Assembly: GCA_963707275.1 (NCBI GenBank)
Contig: CAVPPH010000011.1
Coordinates: forward strand, 124,001-188,000
Source: JACKBK01 sp963707275
GTDB lineage: Bacteria; Chloroflexota; Anaerolineae; JAAEKA01
DNA length: 64,000 nt
Direction of reading: 5' to 3'
Position 1 is the first letter of the stretch. The number at the start of each line of letters is the position of its first letter. The notes under the pieces were generated by a model that saw nothing but the letters and a program-made list of their open reading frames with translations, was not told where the DNA came from and did not search any database. The position numbers were made by a program, and so were the translations under genes. Positions 36,117-46,000 of this stretch are shown here, one piece after another.

Positions 36117-38934
36117 ATGGCAGCATCAACGGATAGTCAGCCAAAATGGTACAGCCTGACGCCGGAGGCAGTTGCTGAACAACTGAAAGTCGATCCGGCC
36201 AAGGGGCTGAGTGCGGCCGAGGCGCAACAGCGTTTGCAGCAATACGGCGCTAACGTTCTGGCCGGCAAGAAGAAGGAGCCGGGCTGGCAGGCATTTCTGC
36301 GCCAGTACGGGGATTTCATGCAGTGGATTCTTCTGGGCGCGGCCGTGCTCAGCGTGCTGGTTGGCGAGATCGGCACGGCGCTGGCGTTGGTATTCCTGAC
36401 TGTCTTCAATGCATTTCTGGGCTTGCGCGGCGAAAACAAGGCCGAGGCCAGCCTGGCTGCGCTTGAGAAGATGATGAAGAACATCGCACGCGTGCGCCGC
36501 GACGGCCAGGCCATCGAGATCGAATCCGAGGGGCTGGTGCCGGGCGACATCGTGCTGATGGAGGCGGGCAATCTCGTGCCGGCCGATGGACGCCTGTTCG
36601 TCACCGCTACCCTGGAGATCGAGGAAGCCGCCCTGACCGGCGAAAGCGTCGCCTCGCCCAAGGACCCCGAGGTTATCGACAAGGCCGATGTGCCACTGGG
36701 CGACCGCCACAACATGGCCTTCATGAACACCTCGGTGACCCGCGGCCGCGGCGAGATGATCGTCACCACCACCGGCATGGGCACCGAGATGGGCCATGTC
36801 GCCGACCTGCTCAACAAGACCGAGTCCGACAAGACCCCCTTGCAGAAGCAGCTCGACCGGCTGACCATCATCATCGCCAGCCTGGCCGGCCTGGCGTTCA
36901 TCCTGATGGTCATCATGGGTCTGAGAAACGGCGACGAGTTCCAGACGATCTTCCTGGCGGGCATCGCTCTGGCGATCTCGGCCATTCCCACCGGCCTGCC
37001 CGCGGTCGTGACCACCATGTACTCCATGGGAACGCGTGCGCTGGCCGAACAGGGCGCCATCGTCAAGCGGCTGCCCTCGGTCGAGACGCTGGGCTCGGTC
37101 TCGGCGATCTGCTCCGACAAGACCGGCACGCTGACGCTCAACAAGATGACGGCGGTCGAGTTCACGATCCCCGGCCAGAACCGCTACCGGGTGACCGGCG
37201 AAGGTTACGGCACGGCAGGTGAGCTGCACACTGACCCACGGCCTGGCGCCCGGCCAGCCCTGGCAGAAAGGCGGAGCGGCCTACAGCACCGAGGGACAAA
37301 TCCGCAGCGCCGGCGGGGCCAAGATCGATCTTGAACCGATCCTGATGCCGATGGCGTTGTGCGCTGACGCCCGGCTGGACGGCGACGCGCTGATCGGCGA
37401 CCCCACCGAGGGCGCGCTGATCGTGCTGGCCGAAAAGGGCGGCATCAGCGTGGACGGCGCACGCGAAATGTTCCCGCGCGTGGCCGAGCTGCCCTTCGAC
37501 TCCGACTACAAGTTCATGGCGACGTTCCACAACATGACCGACGAGCAGGGCAAGCCGGTGGTGCGCTGTTTCGTCAAGGGAGCACCGGACGTGCTGATCG
37601 CCCGCAGCAGCTCATACTGGATGCCCGATACGCAAGCAACTGTCGCGGGCACCGACGATGCCGGTGCGTTGGCTCTCAAGGAGAACGATCGCATGGCAGC
37701 CGCGGGCGAACGTGTGATGGTGGTGGGCCGCCGCGACTTCGACCCGGCTACCTTTGACCCCAAGGCCAACCTGATCGACCTGGTCACCGACCTGACGCTG
37801 ATGGCCATGGTCGGCATCGTCGATCCGCCGCGCGCTGAGGCCAAAGACGCCATCGCCAAGTGCCACAGCGCCGGCATCCAGGTGCGCATGATCACCGGCG
37901 ACCACGCCGTGACTGCGGCAGCCATCGGTCATCAACTGGGCATCGAGGGCACGGCCCTCACCGGCGCACAGTTCAAAGCCATGAGCGATGACGAACTCAT
38001 GAAGCAGTTGCCTGAGATCGGCGTGGTGGCCCGCGTGGCGCCGGAGGACAAGATCCGCCTGGTGGATCTCCTGCAGCGCCAGCAGAACATCGTGGCCATG
38101 ACCGGCGACGGAGTCAACGACGCGCCCGCCCTCAAGAAGGCCGACATCGGCGTCGCGATGGGTATCACCGGCACAGAGGTCTCCAAGGGCGCCGCCGTGA
38201 TGATCCTGACCGACGACAACTTCGCGACCATCGTCAAGGCGGTGGAGTTTGGACGCGGCATCTACGACAACCTGGCCAACTTCGTTCGCTACCAGATGAC
38301 GTCGTTGGTGGCGTTCATCGGTGCGTATCTGGGGGCGGCGTTCTTCGTTATCCTCGGCGGCGTGCCGTTCACACCGGCCGTCGTCCTGTGGATCAACTTC
38401 CTGGTGCAGGTGCCTGTCGCCGTCGCACTGGGCTTCGACAAGCCTGCGCCCGGGTTGATGAAACGCAAACCGCGCCCGCTTAGCCAACCCATACTCTCGC
38501 GCAGCCAATGGGCACGAGTCGTCTTCCTCGGCTTGCTTATGACGGTTGGCACCCTGATTCTGGAGGCTGCCTATACCCGGACCAGCGGCGCTCCGGTAGC
38601 AGCCACTATGGGATTCGTCGTCTTCGCACTGTTCTGCGTTGTCGTCGGTCTGAGCAGTCGCAGTGAAACCAACAGCACCTTCGACCGGGCACTCCTGAGC
38701 GACCGGCACCAACTGATGCTCTATGCGCTCGCCCTGCTGTTCATCTTCGTGCCGGTGGAAATGGGCCTGCCTCGCTTCCTGGGACTGACCCAGTTGGATG
38801 GCAACCAGTGGCTGGTCTGCATCGCCTTCGCCTTCGCCATTCTGCTGGTTGATGAGGTCATCAAGGTCTTCCTGCGAAGACGGCACAGCCACAGCGCAGC
38901 CACGCCTGTCGAGATAGCCCCGGCCAAGGCATAA
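36117..38934 (+). CDS. P-type (P2-like) cation-transporting ATPase, copy 2 (one frameshift)
   Basis: Reconstructed length about 938 residues, paralogous along its whole length to copy 1. It has LTGESV, AIPTGLPAVV in M4, CSDKTGTLT, KGAPDVL, MITGD and MTGDGVNDAPALKKADIG. M6 reads NFLVQVPVAVALGF, again without the calcium-pump Asp. Relative to copy 1 it has about 20 more residues in the nucleotide domain (GLAPGQPWQKGGAAYS). A surplus base near 37225 breaks the frame just before this insert. Two different pumps with the same kinase partner could differ in ion or condition. A hairpin follows at 38971-39014. Confidence 0.92.
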
Positions 38935-38970
38935 GCGCAGGAGTCTGCGACAACAACACGTACCGTTGGC

Positions 38971-39014
38971 ACGCCCACGTGCGCCTCTCTAAAAGAGCAA
39001 ATGCACGTGGGCGT
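38971..39014 (+). terminator. Strong inverted repeat after ATPase copy 2
   Basis: Perfect 12-bp arms ACGCCCACGTGC (38971-38982) and GCACGTGGGCGT (39003-39014) with a 20-base loop, 36 bases after the stop codon. A short TGTTGATG follows but no T run, so this may be a weak terminator or an RNA-stabilising stem. Confidence 0.5.
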
Positions 39015-39043
39015 GTTGATGAAACGGATAGCTCACATCGTAG

Positions 39044-39098
39044 AACAAGTGCTCGGGCCGGTCTCCCGACCGTGCCCGCTCCGGCCAGCGCACTTGTT
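39044..39098. repeat. REP-like palindromic element
   Basis: Arms AACAAGTGC (39044-39052) and GCACTTGTT (39090-39098) enclose the core GCTCGGGCCGGTCTCCCGAC. Close relatives of this core occur at 42385-42414 and, inverted, at 54302-54328. It lies between the ATPase and ClC genes. Confidence 0.6.
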
Positions 39099-39136
39099 TA
39101 TGAAAAGATCAGCCCCTGCGATGAAAGGTCACAACA

Positions 39137-40390
39137 ATGCTGCCCCTTGAAAAACCATGGTACAGGAGGCTGCTGGTCTTTGCGCTGGTGCTTGGGTTGG
39201 TCGGCGGCATGGCGGCCCTTGGATTCAACGGAGTCACGGGCGCCGGCATTGGTTTCTTCTTTGGCAACAGCGGCACGGGCTGGTTTTCCGGAAACTGGTG
39301 GTGGATACCGCTGGTAGCCCTCGGGGGCCTCATCGTTTCGTTTCTGCGCAAAGCCTGGAAGGTTCCCGAAGACGTTCCCAGTCCCATCAAACTTGCCCAT
39401 GTTGCCTGGGTCGATCCAGGCTCTGTCATCCCCTGGGTGATCATATCAGCCATTTCACTGATTGCCGGCGCAAGTTTAGGCCCGTTCTTTGGTCTCGCGG
39501 TCATGGGAGGTGGTCTTGGCTCGTGGCTGGTGACCAGGCTCGAGAAGCCTGGTGAAGAAGAAGCGAAACACGAGTACACACTTGCGGGGATGGCCGGGAC
39601 GATGGGCGCAGCCTTTACCTCGCCGCTGTTCGCGGCCATTCTGGCGTCAGAACTCTCACCAACGGAGAAGCGGAACTACGTAACGGCCTTTATCCCCACC
39701 CTATTTGCGGCAACCATCGGATTCATCGTCTACTTCGGCGTGACCGGGGAAACGATGCTGAACCGCTATCAGCTTCCGCTCTACGAATTCAAGAACGGAC
39801 ATCTGTTGATCGGGGTGCTGCTGGGTATTCTGGCTGCGTTCATCCTGATACTCTTTGCCCTGGTCAAGAAGCTTGTCACTGCTGCGTTTTCGCGGATATC
39901 CAACCCGCTCGTGGCAGGCGTCGTGGGCGGCGCGTTGGTCGGACTGCTGGCATTCGCCCTTCCCCTGACGGCAACTTCCGGCAGCAGCCAGCTCACGACT
40001 GAGCTCGAGATCTCTGCCACTCTTGGAACTGCGTTTGTTGCCGCCATCCTGATTGCCAAGATGTTTGCCATCGCGCTCAGCCAGTCCAGCGGTTTCCTGG
40101 GCGGCGTCGTCTTTCCGATCATCTTCGTCGGCGGCACTGCCGGCGTTCTGGTAAACAGCATCTTCCCCGCCATCCCGATTGCCCTCAGTGTTGGCGCTTT
40201 GCTTGCAGCCGTGCCCGGAGCGTTCCTGGGCGCACCGGTTTCGCTGATACTGATCGCGGCCGGCACGGTTGGACTGGGGGAAGCGGCGCTGGTCCCCATC
40301 TGCATCGCCGTCGTGACCTCGCATCTGACATTGGCGCTGGTGCGCAACTATGTCGTGCGGCAGCGTACCCTGGCAATACAGCAGGACTGA
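39137..40390 (+). CDS. ClC-type chloride channel family protein
   Basis: 417 residues, intact, with about ten membrane segments and no CBS domains. The anion-pore motifs are recognisable but altered. IAGASLGPFFG stands where exchangers have GREGP, so the gating glutamate is replaced by Leu. SSGFLGGVVFPIIFVGG matches the G(K/R)xxxGG(I/V)F(A/S)P region. ClC proteins move Cl-, NO3- or F- passively or exchange them with H+; loss of the glutamate points to passive flow. It follows the cation ATPase cassette and could supply the counter-ion. The ATG at 39137 has AAAGG ten bases upstream. Confidence 0.85.
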   Translation: MLPLEKPWYRRLLVFALVLGLVGGMAALGFNGVTGAGIGFFFGNSGTGWFSGNWWWIPLVALGGLIVSFLRKAWKVPEDVPSPIKLAHVAWVDPGSVIPWVIISAISLIAGASLGPFFGLAVMGGGLGSWLVTRLEKPGEEEAKHEYTLAGMAGTMGAAFTSPLFAAILASELSPTEKRNYVTAFIPTLFAATIGFIVYFGVTGETMLNRYQLPLYEFKNGHLLIGVLLGILAAFILILFALVKKLVTAAFSRISNPLVAGVVGGALVGLLAFALPLTATSGSSQLTTELEISATLGTAFVAAILIAKMFAIALSQSSGFLGGVVFPIIFVGGTAGVLVNSIFPAIPIALSVGALLAAVPGAFLGAPVSLILIAAGTVGLGEAALVPICIAVVTSHLTLALVRNYVVRQRTLAIQQD

Positions 40391-40503
40391 TGATCGCGGC
40401 GCGTGCATCCAGATCAGGATCGACAACGCGACCGGTCTGGCGGTGGTGCGCACAAAAATGTTGAGAGCCACTACAGATTCTGACGAAAGCGGGTGCCGGT
40501 AAC

Positions 40504-42288
40504 TTGGAAAGTCAAGGAATACAACAACAGGAAACCAACCCCTTCGTGCGCGCCGCGCCGCCCAGCGGGCTCAGCCGTTGGATTCCTGCGATCCCTGCCT
40601 TGCGGACGTATCAGCGCCCCTGGCTGGCGCAGGACCTGGCCGCGGGCTTGGTGCTCACCGCGATTCTCGTCCCGGTCGGCATGGGCTATGCCGAAGCCGC
40701 CGGCCTGCCGGCGATCTACGGCCTGTACGCCACCATCGTCCCGCTGATCGCGTACGCCATCTTTGGGCCGAGCCGCATTCTGGTGCTGGGACCGGACTCG
40801 TCGCTGGCGGCCATCATCGCCGCGACAATTGTGCCGCTGGCCGCTGGCGACAGCGATAAACTGGTGGCGCTGGCCGGCGCACTGGCGATCTTCACGGGGG
40901 CTTTGTGCATTCTGGCCGGGCTGGCGCGCTTCGGTTTCATCACCGATCTGCTCTCCAAACCTGTCCGCCTGGGCTATCTGAACGGCATCGCGCTGACGGT
41001 GATCGTCGGCCAGTTGCCCAAGCTGCTGGGCTTCGATTCGAGCGGCGATAATCTGATCCAGGAAACGCTCAGCCTGGTACGCGGCATCGCCGAGGGCATG
41101 ACTAACTGGATGGCCGTCGCTATCGGCGTTTCGTGTCTGGCCATCGTCCTGATCTTCAAGCGACTCTGGCCCAAGATACCCGGCGTGTTGATCGCCGTGG
41201 TCGGCGCGACGATCGTCGTCGGCGTGTTCAATCTGGCGACGGTTGCCGGTATCGACGTCGTAGGAGCGCTGCCGCAGGGCCTGCCCTCTTTCCAGATTCC
41301 CGTCGTTACCCTGGCCGATGTGGGCGCGCTGGCGGCCGGTGCGATCGCGATTACGCTGGTCTCCTTTGCCGACACCAGCGTGCTATCGCGCACCTTTGCC
41401 CTGCGCGGCGGCTATGAAGTCGATCAAAACCAGGAGATGATCGCGCTCGGCGCCGCCAACGTGGCCGCGGGCTTCTTCCAGGGGTTTTCGATCAGTAGCA
41501 GTTCGTCACGAACGCCCGTGGCAGAGCAGGCAGGCGCCAAGACGCAACTGACAGGCGTGGTAGGTGCAATCTGTATCGCGCTGCTGCTGGTGTTTGCACC
41601 GACGCTTCTGCAAAACCTGCCTCAGGCTGCGCTGGGCGCAGTGGTGATCGCCGCGTGTCTGTCCCTGGTGGACATTGAAGGGTTCGTTCGCCTGTATCGG
41701 GTGCGGCGGGGCGAGTTTGCCCTGGCGATGGTCTGTTTTCTGGGCGTGGCGCTGTTTGGTGTCATCCAGGGCATTTTTATATCGGTTAGCCTGGCCATGC
41801 TGGGTTTCATCTGGCGTGCATGGCGGCCCTATGATGCGGTGCTGGGCCGCGTCAAGGGACTGAAGGGCTATCATGACATCACTCGCTATCCTGAGGCGCG
41901 ACGTATCCCCGGGTTGGTGCTGTTCCGCTGGGACGCACCGCTCTTCTTCGCGAACGCTGAGATTTTCCGGGAGCATGTGTTGCAGGCGGTAGCGACTGCA
42001 CCCACACCAACCAGGTGGGTCGTCGTTTCCGCCGAACCTGTGACCGATATCGACGTCACCGCGGCCGATGCGCTGTCGGCTCTCGACGATGATCTACAGA
42101 ACGCGGGCATCGAGCTGTGTTTTGCGGAGATGAAAGACCCGGTCAAAGATCGGCTCATAAGCTACGGGCTGTTCAACAAGCTGGGGACCGATCTGTTCTT
42201 CCCGACGCTCGGGCGGGCCGTAAGCAGCTATCTCAAGGCGCATCCGGTGGAATGGTCGGATTGGGAAGACTTGCCGTCGGGCGATTGA
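40504..42288 (+). CDS. SulP-family anion transporter with STAS domain
   Basis: 594 residues, intact. The transport domain has 10-14 membrane segments with the SulP signature near the start (ILVPVGMGYAEAAGLPAIYGLYATIVP) split over M1 and M2. The C-terminal STAS domain (about 455-570) has PVTDIDVTAADALSALDDDL. Family members carry sulfate, bicarbonate or other anions, coupled to Na+ or H+. Start is a TTG at 40504, chosen because the frame is open only from there and no ATG precedes M1; it has no good ribosome site. It ends the plus-strand ion-transport row. Confidence 0.9.
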   Translation: MESQGIQQQETNPFVRAAPPSGLSRWIPAIPALRTYQRPWLAQDLAAGLVLTAILVPVGMGYAEAAGLPAIYGLYATIVPLIAYAIFGPSRILVLGPDSSLAAIIAATIVPLAAGDSDKLVALAGALAIFTGALCILAGLARFGFITDLLSKPVRLGYLNGIALTVIVGQLPKLLGFDSSGDNLIQETLSLVRGIAEGMTNWMAVAIGVSCLAIVLIFKRLWPKIPGVLIAVVGATIVVGVFNLATVAGIDVVGALPQGLPSFQIPVVTLADVGALAAGAIAITLVSFADTSVLSRTFALRGGYEVDQNQEMIALGAANVAAGFFQGFSISSSSSRTPVAEQAGAKTQLTGVVGAICIALLLVFAPTLLQNLPQAALGAVVIAACLSLVDIEGFVRLYRVRRGEFALAMVCFLGVALFGVIQGIFISVSLAMLGFIWRAWRPYDAVLGRVKGLKGYHDITRYPEARRIPGLVLFRWDAPLFFANAEIFREHVLQAVATAPTPTRWVVVSAEPVTDIDVTAADALSALDDDLQNAGIELCFAEMKDPVKDRLISYGLFNKLGTDLFFPTLGRAVSSYLKAHPVEWSDWEDLPSGD

Positions 42289-42356
42289 GCGACGAGCCAC
42301 TGGTAGCGTTCTGGCAGATCGGGAACGCCAGGTAGTAGCCGGCGAACTGCTTTTTG

Positions 42357-42444
42357 GGTGTGTCCAGAATGAGTTAGAACGCCCTTGCTCTGGCCGGTCT
42401 CCGACCGAGTCCAGCAGAGAACTCTAACTTATTTTGGACGCACC
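42357..42444. mobile_element. Short TIR element (MITE-like) containing a REP-like core
   Basis: Ends GGTGTGTCCAGAATGAGTTA (42357-42376) and TAACTTATTTTGGACGCACC (42425-42444) are inverted repeats with a few mismatches. The core at 42385-42414 (CTCTGGCCGGTCTCCGACCG) matches the REP-like element at 39044-39098. The left end resembles that of the element at 21803. No gene is inside. Confidence 0.6.
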
Positions 42445-42490
42445 TATTGTTTTTCCGCCTTGCCAATCACATTCACCTGAAGGCTCACCT

Positions 42491-42724
42491 ATGAAACCTC
42501 GATCGATTGCAATCCTTCTCGCGGCAATGCTTCTTGCGCTGGTGACCATGCTCAGCCCGGTGAGCACACAGCGCATTCAGGATCCTTCGCCCAGCTGCTC
42601 GACTCGCCCTCTGCCGGCTCGCGCTCGTCGACATGATCGGCGGGGTCACCAACAACATATCAAGTTCTTGCAAGACTTCGTCAACCTCCTGCCACCAGGC
42701 GCGCACCTGCTCTTCATCGACTAG
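42491..42724 (+). CDS. Putative small secreted protein
   Basis: 77 residues as written. A clear signal peptide (MKPRSIAILLAAMLLALVTM) and a GAAGG eight bases before the ATG support a real start. The rest is Arg-rich and low in sense, then ends with FLQDFVNLLPPGAHLLFID, which looks like protein again. Two indels in the middle would link it via the alternative frame ALVDMIGGVTNN. No family recognised. A minus-strand frame over the same region (42485-42829) is a less likely alternative. Confidence 0.35.
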   Translation: MKPRSIAILLAAMLLALVTMLSPVSTQRIQDPSPSCSTRPLPARARRHDRRGHQQHIKFLQDFVNLLPPGAHLLFID

Positions 42725-42742
42725 CCGGGCAGCATCAACGAA

Positions 42743-42773
42743 AACGGGCTTGTCCTTCAGTGACAGGCCCGTT
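42743..42773. terminator. Inverted repeat, possible terminator
   Basis: AACGGGC (42743-42749) pairs with GCCCGTT (42767-42773), extended by TTGTC/GACA with a bulge. It lies 18 bases after the stop of the small secreted protein. T runs are weak on both strands. Confidence 0.4.
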
Positions 42774-42863
42774 CTTGCGTGGTCGTCGATGGACATCCGC
42801 GTATTGCACGTTCCGCCCTGCATCGGCATAATCTGACGTCAGGAAGCGTCCCCGCCCCACCGT
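42774..42863. other. Gap without recognisable gene
   Basis: Together with 42445-42490 this is the unassigned part of the 42.3-43.1 kb gap. I see no promoter or gene here. Confidence 0.3.
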
Positions 42864-43073
42864 TCAAGGAACACATACCATGTCGGGTGGACCCATCCCC
42901 ATCTCCCAGAATCCACTATGTATGGCCCAAAAGGCGGCTTGCAGGTCTCCAACCATCTGCATGGCGCCTGCCACACACAAACGGGCGAGGATGCGTATGA
43001 CCCAGTGCTCCCGCCGAGTCGTCGCAATCGATCGTTTCGCCGTCGCCAGGTCACCGTTTATCTCATCGATCAT
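42864..43073 (-). CDS. Possible small protein coupled to the MacB-type permease
   Basis: 69 residues. Its ATG (43073) overlaps the permease stop codon as ATGA, a common sign of translational coupling, and this is the main reason to list it. The sequence begins MIDEINGDLATAKRSI and then becomes Trp- and Met-rich with one hydrophobic stretch. I recognise no family. It may also be chance, or the end of a longer reading frame broken by an indel. Confidence 0.3.
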   Translation of the reverse strand: MIDEINGDLATAKRSIATTRREHWVIRILARLCVAGAMQMVGDLQAAFWAIHSGFWEMGMGPPDMVCVP

Positions 43074-46000
43074 TCGTAGCGCAAAGCCTCGGCCGGGTAG
43101 ATGCGCGAGGCCTGATACGCGGGCAGCAAGGTCGTCAGCAGCGAGAAGCCATAGGCCGCCAGCACGATGACGCCGATCTGTAGCCAGGGCAGGGCGAAGA
43201 CCTGGTCGGGCGACACGGTCTCAAAGAAGATGGACACGATCTCCCGGCCCAGCACCACGCCTGCGATCACGCCGATGACGATGCCGGTCAGGGCGATGAG
43301 GCTGGATTCGAGCAGGAAGCTCACCGCCACCATGCGCGACTGATAGCCGATGGCGCGCAGCATGCCCACCTGCTGGCGGCGTTCCACCACACTGCGGGTG
43401 CTGATGACGCCCAGAGCGGCGATGCCCACCAGCAGGCCCAGCGCCAGAAAGCCCTGGAAGAGGCGCAGAATGCCCCGTGTCACCGACTGGGCGAGGGCGT
43501 TGTTTTCGGCCAGGATCGACGTCTCCAGGGCATTGCCCAGGAAAGTTCGCTCCAGGGTGGCCGCCACCTCGTGTACATCGGCTCCCTCGCTGACCTTGAT
43601 GTAATACTCATCGAACGAGACAGGCTCGCCACTCAGGGCGGCCAGCAGGGCTGCGTTGCCCTGGATCGAGCCGCCGGCCAGCATGTCCTGATCTTTCAGG
43701 ACGCCGATGACCTGCACAACTCGCTCCGCGCCAGCGCCTGTGCCCGTGCCGTCGAGCTGACGCAGCTTCAGGCTGATTTCTGGCAAAACGGCATCGTCGG
43801 GGCTGACGCCTGCCAGACGCAGCCCGTCGCGAAAGTTACGGTCGAAGCCCGGCCCGGGGGGATGGTTCTGTCTGAAAACATCGTTGGGGTCATAGATCAG
43901 GTTGGCCGTCACCACCACCACATCGTCTCGCTCGCGCAGGGCCTGCCACACGTCAGCGTCGCTGGCGAAGCCCGGCGCGCGGGCGCTGAACGCATAGTAT
44001 TGCTCGGCCTGGTCCAGGTAGCCGGCGTTGACGCCGCTGATCTGGACGTAGCGCCAGTCGCTGCCCGGCGTTGCTTGCTCGTCGATTTGCTGCGCCTCGG
44101 CGGAGAAATCGGCGATGCTGCCCACAGCCGCTATCTCTTCCTGCGGGAAGTCGGGACGAGCAGCGATCTCCGCTTGCAAATCTTCCATGGGGTCGAAGAA
44201 ACTGAGCAGGGAGAAGCTGGCCTCGATCTCGAAGCCGGCGTTCTTGCCTTCGTCCGCTGTCACCAACGTCTCGGTGGCCGCGATCACCACCGACATGATG
44301 GTCACGGTGGTGATGACCATGGCGAAGAGCAGCATGGTCGTGCCGGTGCGGAAGCGGGAACTCAGGGGATAGGCAATGGCAGTCTTCAGCACGGGCGCCA
44401 GCGACCCGATACCGCCCAGAAGGCGCTGGACGGCCCAGGTCCAGGCGTCGGCGTTGAACATCACCACCAGGATCGCACCCAGGATGACCAGCGGTGCGGT
44501 CAGCCCAAACGACAACAGGGCCAGGTTCGGGTTCTGCTCGAAGAGATCGGTCGAGACGCCCAGCCATTCGGTCCAGGGCGTGCCCCACAAGACGATCAGC
44601 CCCAGGCCGATGACGGTGTAGACCAGGCGCTGGATCCGTTCTTTGCGCCAGCGGGAGCCTTGCAGCACCTGCCCGATCAGCAGGCTGGCCCCTACCAAAA
44701 CCAATGTGGCGACCAGCGTGATGCCGTTTTGCTCCAAATTGCCGGCGCGTGACGACCAGGAGGATGCCTGCAGCGATCAGCAGCAGCGGCCCAAGGATGA
44801 CTTGCAGCACGCCCAGGATGGTTGACCCACCGTTGGTCACGGCGTTATCTGGCAGGTCTTTGATGGCAGCCACCACATTCATGCGGCTGACCCGCCATGC
44901 TGCCACCGTCACGACCAGGAAGGTGAAGAGCACACCCGCGGCATAGGCGATGACGACCGACGTCGGCGCCACCCGGAAGTGGAAGGTGAAGATGCTGGTC
45001 TGGACGCCCAACTGGCCGGCCACGTTGTTGAACAGGCCGCCGATGAAGCCGATCATCGCGTAGGAGACGGCCAGACCCAGGGCGATACCCACGGCGGCCG
45101 CGGCCAGGTCGTAGATCACACCCTCGGCCACGAACATCTGGATCACGTGGCTGCGCTGCATGCCGATGGCCCTGGCCACGCCGATCTCGCTGCGGCGCTC
45201 GGCCGCCAACATGACGAAGATCAGGAAGATCAGCAAGATCGCGGCCAGGATTGACAGCAGGCCGAAGAGGGAGAACACGGAGGTGAAGATGGTCCCGCCC
45301 ACTTTGGCCGCGCTGACGATGGTGGACTTGCTCAGCGGCTCCAGCAGGTCGAACTCGTTGAGCTGCCGCAGCGCCCGGTCGAGATCGGTGGCGTCCTGCG
45401 GGGCGAGATCCAGCCCCGTCAGCCAGTCGCGCACGTCATTTTCGGCCAGCAGGGTGCGCAACTCGTCGCTCACATCCGGCTTGTCCAACTCGGCGGGCAG
45501 GGTCTCGATCTGCGCTGCCAGCTCGTCCAGCCCGGCTGCATTGCGAATGAGACCGGCGATGAAGGGGGGCGGGCCTTGCACGGAATTGGCCACTCTGGCA
45601 ACCGCTTGTCCGGCTCGCCTGTCCAGAACCGTTCTGACCGCCGGCCGGCGCAGGATGGCCACGACCCGTTCCACCGCGGCCGGGTCCATGGCCAGCACCC
45701 GCAGGCGCTGGCTCACCGCGTCGGTGTGCACCAGCCCCGACTGGTCGTCCCCCAGGTTGGAGACCAGCACGTTGTTGACTTTGCCGCCCATGAAGAGCAG
45801 CTTTTGCGCTTCGTCCAGGGGCAGCATCACGACGGGCAGCAACGCGCCCATCGGTCCGGCCTCCTCCACGATGGCCTTGACCCGGTAGCGCACCGGCAGC
45901 GGGCCGATGAAGATCTCCACCACATCGCCGGCCTGCGCGTTCAACTGCTCGGCTCCCAGGCGGTTGAGGTAGAGGTCGCCCTGGCGCAATTGCAGACCAG

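Noticed and set aside
42485..42829. Minus-strand frame of 114 residues
   Set aside because: A stretch looks protein-like, but it has no ribosome site and its N-terminus crosses an inverted repeat; the plus strand has a signal peptide with a ribosome site. Neither is certain.
43571..44752. Plus-strand frame of 393 residues opposite the MacB-type permease
   Set aside because: Antisense shadow with His-, Asp- and Gly-rich low-sense sequence; the minus strand shows FtsX cores.
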